64,000 nt of DNA, taken from the NCBI GenBank assembly GCA_003248315.1, contig QKWM01000004.1, positions 5,577,001 through 5,641,000 on the forward strand, given 5' to 3'. Source of the DNA: Streptomyces sp. SW4 (GTDB lineage: Bacteria > Actinomycetota > Actinomycetes > Streptomycetales > Streptomycetaceae). The position numbers and the translations under genes are program-made. Below are positions 8,344 to 18,515 of this stretch, in pieces. Each line of letters starts with the position of its first letter. Position 1 is the stretch's first letter. The notes under the pieces were generated by a model. The model did not search any database. It was not told the DNA's origin and saw only the letters and a program-made list of their open reading frames with translations.

Positions 8344-9835
8344 ATGAAGCATGCCCGCACATCCCGCACGTACGACCGATTCGAAGGCGGGGCGGCACCG
8401 GCCGCTCCGGTGGTCGCCGTCGTGCCAAGGCGCCCGGAAACCGCCCGGCCGGCCGAGCCGCGCAGGGCGAGTTCGCGCCGCCGAAGACGGTCACACCGGC
8501 GTTGCCGGCCGTCGCGTCGTTCGCCGACCTCGCCATGCCCGCGCCGCTGGCGGCCACCCTCGGCCGGCAGGGCGTGACCGCACCGTTCCCGATCCAGGCG
8601 GCCACCCTGCCGAACTCCCTCGCCGGCCGCGACGTCCTCGGCAGGGGCCGCACCGGCTCCGGCAAGACCCTCGCCTTCGGCCTCGCCGTACTGGCCCGCA
8701 CGGCGGGGCGGCGCGCCGAACCGCGGCAGCCGCTCGCCCTCGTCCTCGTCCCCACCCGCGAGCTCGCCCAGCAGGTCACCGACGCGCTCACCCCGTACGC
8801 CCGCTCCGTGAGCCTGCGGCTGGCCACCGTCGTCGGCGGGATGTCCATCGGCAGGCAGGCCGGTGCGCTGCGCGCCGGTGCCGAGGTGGTCGTCGCCACG
8901 CCGGGACGGCTGAAGGACCTCATCGACCGGGGCGACTGCCGGCTCGACGACGTGGCCGTCACGGTCCTCGACGAGGCCGACCAGATGACCGACATGGGCT
9001 TCATGCCCCAGGTCACCGCGCTGCTCGACCAGGTACGCCCCGACGGTCAGCGGATGCTCTTCTCGGCCACCCTGGACCGCAACGTCGACCGGCTGGTCCG
9101 TCGCTACCTCACGGACCCGGTGGTCCACTCCGTCGACCCGTCGGCGGGTGCCGTGACCACGATGGAACACCACGTGTTCCACGTGCACGACGCGGACAAG
9201 CACCGCACGACCACGGAGATCGCCGCGCGGGACGGGCGGGTGATCATGTTCCTGGACACGAAGCACGCGGTGGACCGGCTGACCCGGCACCTGCTGAGCA
9301 GCGGCGTCCGCGCCGCGGCCCTGCACGGCGGCAAGTCCCAGCCGCAGCGCACACGGACCCTCGCCCAGTTCAGGAGCGGACAGGTGACCGCCCTGGTGGC
9401 GACCAACGTCGCGGCACGCGGCATCCACGTCGACCACCTCGACCTGGTCGTCAACGTCGACCCGCCCAGCGACCACAAGGACTACCTGCACCGCGGCGGC
9501 CGCACGGCCCGCGCCGGCGAGTCCGGCAGCGTCGTCACCCTGGTGACCCCCGACCAGCGGCGCGGCATGAGCCGCCTGATGGCGTCGGCGGGCATCACCC
9601 CGTCGATCACCCAGGTGCGTGCGGGCGAGGCGGAGCTGAGCCGCATCACCGGTGCGCAGGCCCCCTCCGGCGTCCCGGTCGTCATCCCCGCCCCGAGCCC
9701 GGACCGCCCCCGCGGCGCCTCACCGTCGCCGCAGGGCCGCCGGAGCCGCCGGAGCCGCGCCGACCGGGGCCGGCCCCTCGGCGAAGCGGCACGCCGGAGG
9801 ACCCTCGGCGCTCCGGCCCCGGCCCGGCCGCCTAG
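8344..9835 (+). CDS. DEAD-box RNA helicase (frameshifted)
   Basis: A complete set of DEAD-box motifs is visible: Q motif (FPIQAATLPNSLAGRD), motif I GRTGSGKT, Ia PTRELAQQ, Ib TPGRL, II DEAD (VTVLDEADQM), III SAT, IV IMFLDTKHAV, V ATNVAARGIHV and VI HRGGRTARAG. The start at 8344 (MKHARTSRTYDRF) has an AAGGAAGG site. One-base losses near 8470 and in the Arg/Pro-rich C-terminal tail (9660-9830) change the frame; the stop is TAG at 9833-9835. Without the second loss the protein would read into the next gene, which has its own ribosome site, so I do not call a fusion. It probably remodels RNA in the cold. Confidence 0.88.
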
Positions 9836-9893
9836 GGCCTGTCCGGCAGTTCCCGGCACCCGGTCAACCCACCCCTTCCGGTCAGGAGGCACC

Positions 9894-10235
9894 ATGACGC
9901 CGACTCAGCCGCCGCACCCCGCGGCGCACCGCCGCGCGGACGGCTCACCCGAGGCCCCGGCCCCCGACAGTGGCATGTGCGGCCCCCGCGTCCGCGACGA
10001 CATGACGGTCGAGGTGGCCCTGTCCCTCATGGCCGGGGCCCGCGTCGACCACCTCGTCCTGTGCGACGGGGACGACCAGAGCACCGGCCGGGTCACCCTG
10101 GCCCGGCTGGCCGCTCTGCGCGACAGCCCCGCCTACACGGACCGGATCCGGCTGCGGGACATCCTCGGCGGACCGTTCACCCCGCCCGCCGGCGGCCCCG
10201 GCAGGGCCCCGGCCGGCCTCGCCCTCGCCGGCTGA
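9894..10235 (+). CDS. Small CBS-domain-like protein
   Basis: A 113-aa protein with own GGAGGCACC ribosome site before ATG 9894. The middle (VRDDMTVEVALSLMAGARVD, HLVLCDGDDQSTGRVTLARL) has the shape of one CBS motif: a strand, a helix with V-E-V-A-L-S-L-M, and the L-V-x-D-x-x-x-x-x-G-x-V turn. It is too short for a Bateman pair. In some streptomycetes similar small proteins follow the helicase. Function unknown; the helicase neighbourhood is the only clue. Confidence 0.6.
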   Translation: MTPTQPPHPAAHRRADGSPEAPAPDSGMCGPRVRDDMTVEVALSLMAGARVDHLVLCDGDDQSTGRVTLARLAALRDSPAYTDRIRLRDILGGPFTPPAGGPGRAPAGLALAG

Positions 10236-10291
10236 CCGCACCGCCGGCCCGGCTCCTTCCCCCGCCCGTCCCCTTCCCCTTGTGAGGCGTC

Positions 10292-10605
10292 ATGCGCTGT
10301 GTCATCGCCCGGTACCCGTTCGAACTGACCAAGAGCGGGTGCTGGCCGCCATGAAGGGCGTCGCACCCGAGCTCGTCACGGGTGACTCCGTGACCATCGG
10401 ACGGCGCCGCTACCCGGTCATGCAGGTCGGCCAGATCATCACCGGTCAGGACCGCCGCGACTTCACCAGCGGCGAAGTCGTCCGGGCCGTCACCCGGCTC
10501 GGCTTCACCTGCCACCGGCACCCCGAGGCCGCGCCGGCCGGCGACCCCACTCCGTTCCAGGCGGCCTCGGCGATGCTCGGGGGCACCGCCTCCCCGGAGG
10601 CGTGA
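10292..10605 (+). CDS. Conserved hypothetical protein of actinobacteria (frameshifted)
   Basis: The chain MRCVIARYPFELTKSG, then VLAAMKGVAPELVTGDSV and TIGRRRYPVMQVGQIITGQD, looks like a short conserved Streptomyces family often found beside cold-shock/helicase genes. One G has been lost near 10337 (AGCGGGTG should read with one more G), which separates the first 15 residues from the rest. About 105 aa, no membrane segment. The conserved basic patch and cold-shock neighbours would suit nucleic-acid binding, which is only a guess. Confidence 0.65.
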
Positions 10606-10634
10606 GCGGCGGCGGATCACGCCGCACGAGACCC

Positions 10635-10670
10635 GGTGGGGCCTGCCGACGCGCGTCGGCAGGCCCCACC
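10635..10670. terminator. Perfect 36-bp palindrome, terminator
   Basis: Arms GGTGGGGCCTGCCGACG and its exact complement flank a central CG, making a fully self-complementary 36-bp palindrome 30 bp after the stop codon of the preceding gene. A strong intrinsic-type terminator. Confidence 0.75.
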
Positions 10671-10941
10671 GTCGTCATGCCGCCCGCCGTCCTGCCCGCG
10701 GAGCGGCGCGGACGCCGCCCTCACCGGCCAGCGCGGCCGGAGTTGTTGACCGGACAGGAGGTGTTCCCCGCGGCCGCGCACCTTCTACGGTGCGGGTACC
10801 GGGTCACCGGCCGACCCGCCGGCGAGGCGGGAGCGCCCGGCCGGACCCGTCGGCGAGCCGGGCAACCGCCCACCGCGCCGGTGGGGACACCCCGCCCGGC
10901 CCGCCGTCCCGTACCCGCGCACCCCTCGCCGAAGGAGCCCC

Positions 10942-12173
10942 GTGCCCGACCAGCAGACGTTCGTGCTCGATCCCGCGAGCACCGACCACCACGCCGAGGA
11001 CCGTGCTCTGCGAGCCCGCGGCCCGGCCACCCAGGTGGACATCCTGGGCGTGACCGCCTGGTCCGTCTCCGACCCCCGGCTGCTGAAGGAGATCCTCACC
11101 AGCCCGCACGTCTCGAAGGACGCCCGCGCCCACTGGCCGGCGTTCGAGGAGACCGTCGCCACCTGGCCGCTGGCGCTGTGGATCGCCGTGAACAACATGT
11201 TCACCGCCTACGGAGCCGACCACCGCAGGCTGCGCCGGATGGTCGCGCCGGCCTTCGCCGCCCGGCGCATCCAGGCCATGCGACCGGGAGTCGAGGCCGT
11301 CGTCACCGGCCTGCTCGACGACCTGGCGGCGTTATCGGCCGACGACGCCGTCGATCTGCGCGAACACCTCGCCTACCCTCTGCCGATCGCGGTGATCGGC
11401 CAGCTGATGGGTGTGCCCGAACACGAACGCCCCGGCTTCCGCGCCATGGTCGACCGGGTCTTCGCGACGACGCTCACCGCGGAGGAGGCCGCCGCCAACA
11501 CCAGCGCGCTGTACGCGGCCCTCGACGAACTCGTCGCGGCCAAACGCGCCCGGCCGGGCGACGACATGACCTCCCTGCTGGTCGCCGCCCGCGACGACGA
11601 GGGCGACGGCGGCGGCTTCACCGACGCCGAGCTGCGCGACACGCTCCTGCTGATGATCAGCGCCGGGTACGAGACCACCGTCAACGTCATCGACCAGGCG
11701 GTCACCGCCCTGCTGACCGACCCGCGCAGCTCGCCCGTGTGCGGGCCGGACGCGTCGACTGGAGCGATGTCGTGGAGGAGACCCTCCGGCACGAGCCGGC
11801 GGTCAAACACGTTCCCCTCCGTTACGCCCTCGCCGACATCCCCCTGCCCGACGGCCGGACGATCGCCAAGGGCGACGCGATCCTCGTCTCGTTCTCCGCC
11901 GCCAACCGGCACCCCGCCTGGCACGGCGAGACCGCCGACCGCTTCGACGCCACCCGTCCGTCGAAGGACCACTTCGCCTTCGGTCACGGCGTCCACTTCT
12001 GTCTCGGCGCTCCCCTCGCCCGCCTGGAGGTCGCGACCGCTCTGCGGCTGTTCTTCGAACGGTTCCCGGACGCCGGACTCGCCGTCCCCGCCGACCGGCT
12101 GCGGCCCCTGCCCACCTTGATCAGCAACGGCCACGCGGTCCTGCCGGTCCGTCTGCGGCCGGGCCGCCGATGA
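10942..12173 (+). CDS. Cytochrome P450 (frameshifted)
   Basis: About 410 aa of a soluble bacterial class I P450. The I-helix oxygen-binding motif is SAGYETT, the K-helix ExxR is ETLRHEP, and the heme-ligand loop is FGHGVHFCLGAPLAR. GTG at 10942 follows AAGGAG. One base is lost near 11740, between TALLTDPRS and VDWSDVVEETLR. No ferredoxin or ferredoxin reductase lies next to it, so its redox partners are elsewhere. Substrate unknown; the PadR regulator and acyl-CoA dehydrogenase downstream may belong to the same function but each has separate signals. Confidence 0.85.
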
Positions 12174-12307
12174 CCGCGGCCTGAACCGGGCACCCCTGGC
12201 GGCGGGCGCGCGAGGGCGGCGCCTGGGGTCGGTCGACTTCCGGGTCCCGGCAGCGCAACGGCCGGGACCGGGGTGACCCGCGTCTCATCGCCCAGGGACA
12301 CCTTGCC

Positions 12308-12325
12308 TATGCAACAAGTTGCATA
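12308..12325. promoter_or_regulatory. Probable PadR operator
   Basis: TATGCAAC-AA-GTTGCATA, a perfect 8-bp inverted repeat with a 2-bp spacer, ends 16 bp before the PadR start codon. Position and symmetry suggest autoregulation. Confidence 0.65.
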
Positions 12326-12341
12326 CGAGGATCGGGGCATG

Positions 12342-12908
12342 GCGCTCGACCACGCGATCCTCGTCTCGCTGCTGGAGAAGCCGGGCTCGGGATACGAACT
12401 CGCCCGCCGCTTCGACCGGTCGATCGGGTACTTCTGGACCGCGACCCACCAGCAGATCTACCGGGTGCTCGGGCGGATGGAGAGCGACGGCCTCCTGGAC
12501 GTCCGGGCGGTGCCGCAGGAAGGCCGGCCGGACAAGAAGGAGTACTCCGTCGCGCCGCCGGGCCGAGCCGCGCTCTCCGCGTGGCTGCACCGGCCCGTCG
12601 AACCCGAGAGCCTCCGGCACGAGCTCGCCGTGAAGATCCGGGGCGCCGCCTTCGACGACCCGGCGGCACTGATCTGCGAGGTCGAGCGCCACCGCGAGGC
12701 ACACCGGGACCGGCTCGCCCGCTACCTCGCCGGTGAACAGCGGGACTTCACCGGACCCGGGGCCCCGCGGCCCCTGGACACCGGCCAGGAACTCCAGCAC
12801 GCCGTCCTGCGCGGAGGCATCGCCTTCGAGCGCATGACCATCGACTGGCTGGACGACGTCCTCGACACCCTCCACCGGCTCCGCGACCGGCGGCCCGGCA
12901 CCGCCTGA
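12342..12908 (+). CDS. PadR-family transcriptional regulator
   Basis: An intact 188-aa regulator. The winged helix (MALDHAILVSLLEKPGSGYE, FWTATHQQIYRVLGRMESDG, KKEYSVAPPGRAAL) is followed by the helical dimerisation tail typical of longer PadR proteins (EVERHREAHRDRLARYLAGE). ATG at 12342 begins the conserved ALDHAILVSLL segment; in-frame codons back to 12273 would overlap the operator. It probably represses itself and perhaps the acyl-CoA dehydrogenase gene downstream. The inducing ligand is unknown. Confidence 0.85.
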   Translation, partial: ALDHAILVSLLEKPGSGYELARRFDRSIGYFWTATHQQIYRVLGRMESDGLLDVRAVPQEGRPDKKEYSVAPPGRAALSAWLHRPVEPESLRHELAVKIRGAAFDDPAALICEVERHREAHRDRLARYLAGEQRDFTGPGAPRPLDTGQELQHAVLRGGIAFERMTIDWLDDVLDTLHRLRDRRPGTA

Positions 12909-12942
12909 GCCCCGGGCCGCCCTCCCCGGCGCGCCCCGCCAC

Positions 12943-12971
12943 CCCTCCGGCCCGGCCCCCGGGCCGGAGGG
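12943..12971 (+). terminator. Hairpin terminator after PadR gene
   Basis: A 13-bp perfect stem (CCCTCCGGCCCGG / CCGGGCCGGAGGG) with a 3-nt loop lies 35 bp after the PadR stop and 44 bp before the acyl-CoA dehydrogenase start. Confidence 0.65.
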
Positions 12972-13014
12972 CCCCGTCACGCACACCCACCGACCTCCCG
13001 GAAGGCACCCCCTC

Positions 13015-14730
13015 ATGGCCGACCCGCTCCTGTTCAACCCGCGCACATACGACCCGGCGCACTTCGACCCGAGACCCGCAGGCTGCTGCGCGCCACGGTC
13101 GACTGGTTCGAGGCACGCGGCAAGCGCAGGCTCGTCGAGGACTACCGCAACCGCGCCTGGCTGGGGACTTCCTCGACTTCGCCGCCAAGGAGCGGCTGTT
13201 CGCCACCTTCCTCACCCCCGCCGCCGACGGCGACCGGCCCGGCCAGCGCTGGGACACCGCCCGGATCGCCGCCCTCAACGAGATCCTCGGCTTCTACGGC
13301 CTCGACTACTGGTACGCCTGGCAGGTCACCATCCTCGGCCTCGGCCCGGTCTGGCAGAGCGACAACGCCGCCGCCCGCGCCCGCGCCGCCGAACTCCTCT
13401 CCCAGGGCGAGGTGTTCGCGTTCGGCCTGTCCGAGAAGAACCACGGCGCCGACATCTACTCCACCGACATGCTGCTGGAGCCCGACGGCGACGGCGGCTT
13501 CCGGGCGACCGGCTCCAAGTACTACATCGGCAACGGCAACGCCGCCGGACTCGTCTCCGTCTTCGGCCGCCGCACCGACGTCGAGGGCCCCGACGGCTAC
13601 GTCTTCTTCGCCGCCGACAGCCGCCACCCCTCGTACCACCTGGTGAAGAACGTCGTCGACTCCTCCAAGTACGTCAGCGAGTTCCGCCTGGAGGACTACC
13701 CGGTCCGGCCCGAGGACGTCCTGCACACCGGCCGCGCCGCCTTCGACGCCGCCCTCAACACCGTCAACATCGGCAAGTTCAACCTGTGCACCGCCTCGAT
13801 CGGCATCTGCGAGCACGCCATGTACGAGGCCGTCACCCACGCCCACAACCGCATCCTGTACGGCCGCCCCGTCACGGCCTTCCCGCACGTGCGGCGCGAA
13901 CTGGTCGACGCCTACGTGCGCCTGGTCGGCATGAAGCTGTTCAGCGACCGCGCCGTCGACTACTTCCGCTCCGCGGGACCGGACGACCGCCGCTACCTGC
14001 TCTTCAACCCGATGACCAAGATGAAGGTCACCACCGAGGGCGAGAAGGTCATCGACCTGATGTGGGACGTCATCGCCGCCAAGGGCTTCGAGAAGGACAA
14101 CTACTTCGGCCAGGCCGCGATCGAGATTAGGGGACTGCCCAAGCTGGAGGGCACCGTCCACGTCAACCTCGCCCTGATCCTGAAGTTCCTGCGCAACCAC
14201 CTGCTCGACCCGGTCGACCACCCCGAGGTGCCCACCCGCCTCGACGCCGCCGACGACACCTTCCTCTTCCGGCAGGGCCCGGCCCGCGGGCTCGGCTCCA
14301 TCCGGTTCCACGACTGGCGCCCCGCCTTCGACGCGTACGCGGCGGTCCCCAACGTGGCCCGGTTCCGCGAGCAGGCCGACGCCCTGTGCGACTTCGTCAC
14401 CACCGCCGCCCCGACGAGCGGCAGAGCCGCGACCTGGACCTCCTGCTCGCCGTCGGCCAGCTCTTCGCACTGGTGGTGCACGGCCAGCTCGTCCTGGAAC
14501 AGGCCCGGATCACCGGCCTCGACGAGGACGTCCTCGACGAACTGTTCGCCGTCCTCGTCCGCGACTTCTCCGGATACGCCGTCGAACTCCACGGCAAGGA
14601 CTCCGCCACCGAACGGCAGCGTGAGTGGGCGCTCGGCGCCGTCCGCCGCCCGGTCGTCGACGAGGCCCGCTCCGGCCGCGTCTGGGAGCGCGTCGAGGCG
14701 CTCTCCGGCGCCTACGAGATGGCCCCGTAG
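13015..14730 (+). CDS. Acyl-CoA dehydrogenase family protein (frameshifted)
   Basis: About 570 aa, the longer type of acyl-CoA dehydrogenase/oxidase. The flavin-binding segment reads FAFGLSEKNHGADIYSTDM, followed by the substrate-loop region KYYIGNGNAAGLVSVFGR and the C-terminal helical bundle (VNLALILKFLRNHLLDPVDH). The start MADPLLFNPRTYDP at 13015 has GGAAGG upstream. One-base losses near 13070, 13165 and 14405 shift the frame; the end LSGAYEMAP reaches a TAG at 14728-14730. It would oxidise an acyl-CoA to the enoyl-CoA with FAD. The length and separation from beta-oxidation genes leave substrate open. Confidence 0.85.
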
Positions 14731-14892
14731 ACGACGCCGAGGCGGGCGCCGGCCCGGACCGCCGCGTCCCGCCGGAGTGACGCACGTCATAGCAAACACC
14801 TGGGTGAACTCGCGTAACGCAGGGCCCCGTTGCCGGTCTCACGGCACAACGGCCCTCCACGGCCGGTGCCACACCACCAACGGAGCCTTGCC

Positions 14893-15484
14893 ATGCACGT
14901 CACCCTGGAAACGCCCACCGGTGCCCGACTGCTCACCGCCGACCGCCAGATCCCACCCCCGTCACCCTCCGGTACACCTCCGCCCACCCGGACGCCGTCC
15001 ACCTCGACTTCCCGGCACACGTGACCGCCGAGGGCGAGGCCGCGACCTGGACGTTCGCCCGCGCACTGCTGGCCGGGGGCTGGACGCGCACGCCGGTGCC
15101 GACGCGGTGCGAGTGATGCCCGACGGCCCGGCCCGGACCCTGGTGGCGTTCTCCACGCCCGCCGGCGTCGCCGTCCTGCGGTTCCCCACCGACGTCCTGC
15201 GGCGCTTCCTGGCCCGCACCCACACGGTCGTCGCGCCCGGCGAGGGGGCCGTCCGCGTGGACCTCGACCACGGGCTCGCGGCGTACTTCGGACCGGGGCA
15301 CCGGCAGCCGCCGCCCGGCCACACGGATCCGGCCACTGGTTCCACGACGGAACAAATGCGGCGTACACCCATCCTCGGGATCTACGCCCCGGGGAGAGGA
15401 GGACCGCAACGCACTACACCCGGCGCAGTACGCCGGTCCAGCCCCAGGGACGGATCAAACGCGGCGGAACCCGGGCGAGCATGA
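14893..15484 (+). CDS. SsgA-like sporulation/cell-division protein (SALP; frameshifted, end uncertain)
   Basis: Pieces in three frames join to MHVTLETPTGARLLTADRQI, VTLRYTSAHPDAVHLDF, WTFARALLAGGLDAHAGADA and VRVMPDGPARTLVAFSTP, ending with DVLRRFLARTHTVVAPGEG. This order of motifs is the SsgA-like protein family, known only from sporulating actinomycetes, where members guide septum site and cell-wall processing. One-base losses occur near 14950 and in a GGGGG run near 15078. The first in-frame stop is at 15484, giving about 197 aa, longer than the usual 130-145, so a further break near 15300 is possible. It strongly supports a Streptomyces-like host. Confidence 0.75.
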
Positions 15485-15561
15485 ACGGGTACCCCGGTCA
15501 GAAACCCTGCCATCCCATCTGCCGGGTCTCGTCCTGCCCGTATCCGACGGATTGGTCCCAG

Positions 15562-17783
15562 GTGGCTACGTTCCTTTATCGACTCGGCCGACGAGCGTTC
15601 CGGCGCCGCGGTCTCGTCGCCCTGCTGTGGGTGGCCATACTCGTGGGCGCCGGCGTCGCCGCGTCCACGGCGCCCGCCCCGCCCGAAGACTCCTTCTCCA
15701 TGCCCGGCACCGAGTCCCAGAAGGCGTTCGACCTGCTCGACGAACGCTTCCCCGCGGCCTCCGCCGAAGGTGCCACGGCACGTGTCGTGATCCGCGCCCC
15801 TGAGGGCGAGAAGATCTCCGACCCGGCCGGCAAGGCCAAGGTCGAACAGCTCGTCGCCGCCCTCGGCGACGGCCCGCAGGTCGCCTCGGTCGCCGACCCC
15901 TTCGCGGCGAACGCCGTCAGCAAGGACGGCACCACCGCGTACGCCTCCGTGACGTACGAGGTCAACGCCATGGAGCTGACCGACCAGGCCCGCGCCTCGC
16001 TCACCGACGCCACCGACGAGGCCCGCGGCGGCGGCTTCACGGTGGAGACCGGCGGCGACGCGGTCATGGCCGAACAGGAGATGGGCGGCACCGCCGAACT
16101 CATCGGCATCGGCGTCGCCGCCGTCGTGCTCCTGCTGACCTTCGGCTCGCTCGTCGCCGCCGGCATGCCGCTGCTCTCGGCGATCATCGGCGTCGGCATC
16201 GGCATCTCCGGCATCGGCGCACTCGGCAGCACGCTGGAGCTGTCCGCCACGACCTCCACGCTCGCCATGATGATCGGCCTCGCGGTCGCCATCGACTACG
16301 CCCTGTTCATCGTCTCGCGCTACCGCGCCGAGATCGCCGAGGGCCGCGCCCCGAGGAGGCCGCCGGACGCGCCGTCGGCACCGCCGGCTCGGCCGTCGTC
16401 TTCGCCGGCCTCACCGTCATCGTGGCCCTGGCGGGCCTCGCGGTGGTCGACATCCCGATCCTCACCAAGATGGGCCTCGCGGCCGCCGCGACCGTCGGCA
16501 TCGCCGTGCTGATCGCGCTCACCATGACCCCGGCCCTGCTCGGCTTCGCCGGCAGGAAGGCGCTCAGCCGCAAGGACCGCAAGGCCACCGCCGCCGGGCA
16601 GCGCACCGAGCCCGGCAAGCCCAAGCTCGGCACCCGCTGGGCCCGCTTCGTGCTGCGCCGTCCGGTGACCGTGCTGCTCACCGCGGTGCTCGGCCTCGGT
16701 GTGATCGCCGTACCGGCCGCCGGCCTGGAGCTGGGCCTGCCCGACGAGGGCAGCGCGGCACCCGACACCACCCAGCGCAAGGCCTACGACATGCTGTCCG
16801 AGTCCTTCGGCGCAGGGTTCAACGGTCCGCTGATGGTCACCGTCGACACACTGGGCGCCGACGACCCGAAGGCCGCCGCCGAGAGCGTCGGCAAGGAGAT
16901 CACCGCCCTGGGCGAGGCCGCCGCCGTCACCCCGGCGACCTTCAACGAGCAGGGCGACACCGCCGTGCTCACCGTGGTGCCCCGGACCGGGCCGAGCGAC
17001 GCGGCCACCGAGGAACTGGTGCGGGACATCCGCGCACTGTCCGGCGACATCAGGTCCGAGACCGGCGCCACCATGCTGGTCACCGGCATGACCGCGATGA
17101 CGATCGACTTCTCGCAGACCCTCGACGACGCGCTGATCCCCTACCTGGCCCTCGTCGTCGGCCTCGCGTTCCTGCTGCTGATGCTGGTGTTCCGCTCCGT
17201 GCTCGTCCCGCTGAAGGCCGCCCTGGGCTTCCTGCTCTCCGTGGCGGCGGCGCTCGGCGCGGTGGTCGCGGTCTTCCAGTGGGGCTGGCTCGCGGACGTC
17301 TTCGGCGTCGACCAGCCGGGCCCGATCATGTCCATGATGCCCATCTTCATGATCGGCGTGGTCTTCGGCCTGGCCATGGACTACGAGGTCTTCCTCGTGA
17401 CCCGGATGCGCGAGGCGTACGTCCACGGATCGTCCGCCGCCGACTCCGTCACCACCGGCTTCACCCACGGCGGCCGGGTCGTCGCGGCGGCCGCGATCAT
17501 CATGATCAGCGTCTTCTCCGGCTTCATCATGGAGAACGATGACATGATCAAGATGATGGGCTTCGGCCTCGCCGTCGCCGTCCTCTTCGACGCCTTCGTG
17601 GTCCGCATGGCCATCGTGCCCGCCGTGCTCGCCCTGCTGGGCACCAAGGCGTGGTGGCTGCCCGCGTGGCTGGACCGCCTCCTGCCCAACGTCGACGTGG
17701 AGGGGGAGAAGCTCCACAAGGAACTCGGCGACACCACCGGCTCCGTCCCGCCGGCCCGGGAGCCCGAGACGGCCGGCGTCTGA
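15562..17783 (+). CDS. MMPL-family (RND-like) transporter (frameshifted)
   Basis: About 740 aa starting VATFLYRLGRRAFRRRGLVA, with two copies of the MMPL unit. Each has a large extracytoplasmic domain followed by a membrane bundle; the characteristic proton-relay segments are LAVAIDYALFIVSRYR and VFGLAMDYEVFLVTRMRE. One C is lost near 16353. GTG at 15562 starts the conserved N-terminus; an in-frame ATG at 15481 is less likely. MMPL proteins in actinobacteria export lipids, siderophores or drugs; no linked biosynthetic cluster names the cargo here. Confidence 0.88.
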
Positions 17784-17792
17784 CCGGCACCG

Positions 17793-17833
17793 GCGAAGGG
17801 CGCGGCCGCCGCCGAGGCAGCCGCGCCCTTCGC
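17793..17833 (+). terminator. Terminator of the MMPL gene
   Basis: A 14-bp perfect stem (GCGAAGGGCGCGGC / GCCGCGCCCTTCGC) with a 13-nt loop starts 10 bp after the stop codon. The remaining 280 bp to the cold-shock gene holds no visible gene and is presumably its leader. Confidence 0.75.
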
Positions 17834-18112
17834 GGACCGGACTCCTTCGCCCGGTGGGCCGCCGGGCACGCGGACGCCGTGGGCATCCCGCCCTGCGGCA
17901 TTGCTCCGGGCCCGGGAATGAACCGGGCGGAAGCCCGGTTGTACAGGGCGGTCGACGTTTTGTTTGTGTGTCTGTGCCAGTCGCATGCTCGCAGAGAACG
18001 ATGTTGCGGGCGCGAAGCTTGCTTTCCAGGTCGCTGGAGCAGCCGCGTCGTGAACCGGCCGGGAGCCCCGCACGGTGCGGAGCCCCTATCCCAGCCCCTG
18101 TGAGGAGCAGCA

Positions 18113-18316
18113 ATGACTCAGGGAACCGTGAAGTGGTTCAACGCCGAGAAGGGCTTCGGCTTCATCGCCCAGGCCGACGGCGGCGCCGACGTCTTCGTGC
18201 ACTACTCGGAGATCGACGGCTCCGGCTTCCGTAGCCTGGAGGAGAACCAGCACGTGGAGTTCGAGGTCGTCCAGGGCCCCAAGGGCCCGCAGGCGTCCCG
18301 CGTCCGCGCGCTGTAA
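18113..18316 (+). CDS. Cold-shock protein (CspA family), second copy
   Basis: An intact 67-aa cold-shock domain with GTVKWFNAEKGFGFI and DVFVHYSEI. It is clearly a paralogue of the copy at 7900 but diverged in the second half (SLEENQHVEFEVVQGPKG). GTGAGGAGCAGC provides the ribosome site. It is monocistronic, followed by a strong hairpin. Confidence 0.95.
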   Translation: MTQGTVKWFNAEKGFGFIAQADGGADVFVHYSEIDGSGFRSLEENQHVEFEVVQGPKGPQASRVRAL

Positions 18317-18357
18317 CCACGCGCACCGGCCGCACCGACCGCGGCCGTCGTCACCCG

Positions 18358-18391
18358 AAGGGGCCGGCACTGGGAACAGTGCCGGCCCCTT
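18358..18391 (+). terminator. Terminator of the second cold-shock gene
   Basis: A 15-bp perfect stem (AAGGGGCCGGCACTG / CAGTGCCGGCCCCTT) with a GGAA loop; the 3' arm ends in TT. Confidence 0.8.
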
Positions 18392-18429
18392 CCGCCGTCA
18401 CCGGCCGGGACGGAGCGACGTTACCGGTG

Positions 18430-18446
18430 CGTTCACGATGCGAACG
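18430..18446. promoter_or_regulatory. IclR operator, copy 1
   Basis: CGTTCACGATGCGAACG: arms CGTTCA and CGAACG around a 5-bp spacer, 69 bp before the IclR start. The same 17-bp architecture occurs at 21752-21768 before the catabolic genes on the opposite strand. Confidence 0.7.
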
Positions 18447-18515
18447 ACCGGTCAGTAGAGTGAAGGCGGTCCGCCACCGCACCGTACCTGCCGTCCAGCC
18501 GCCGAAGAGGTTTTC

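Noticed and set aside
8244..10235. DEAD-box helicase fused to the CBS-like protein
   Set aside because: The second protein has its own GGAGG site and ATG, and the helicase tail ends with a stop in the neighbouring frame after one lost base.
13412..15484. Acyl-CoA dehydrogenase fused to the SsgA-like protein
   Set aside because: The dehydrogenase C-terminus continues in another frame to a stop at 14730, and the SsgA-like protein starts at 14893 in a third frame.
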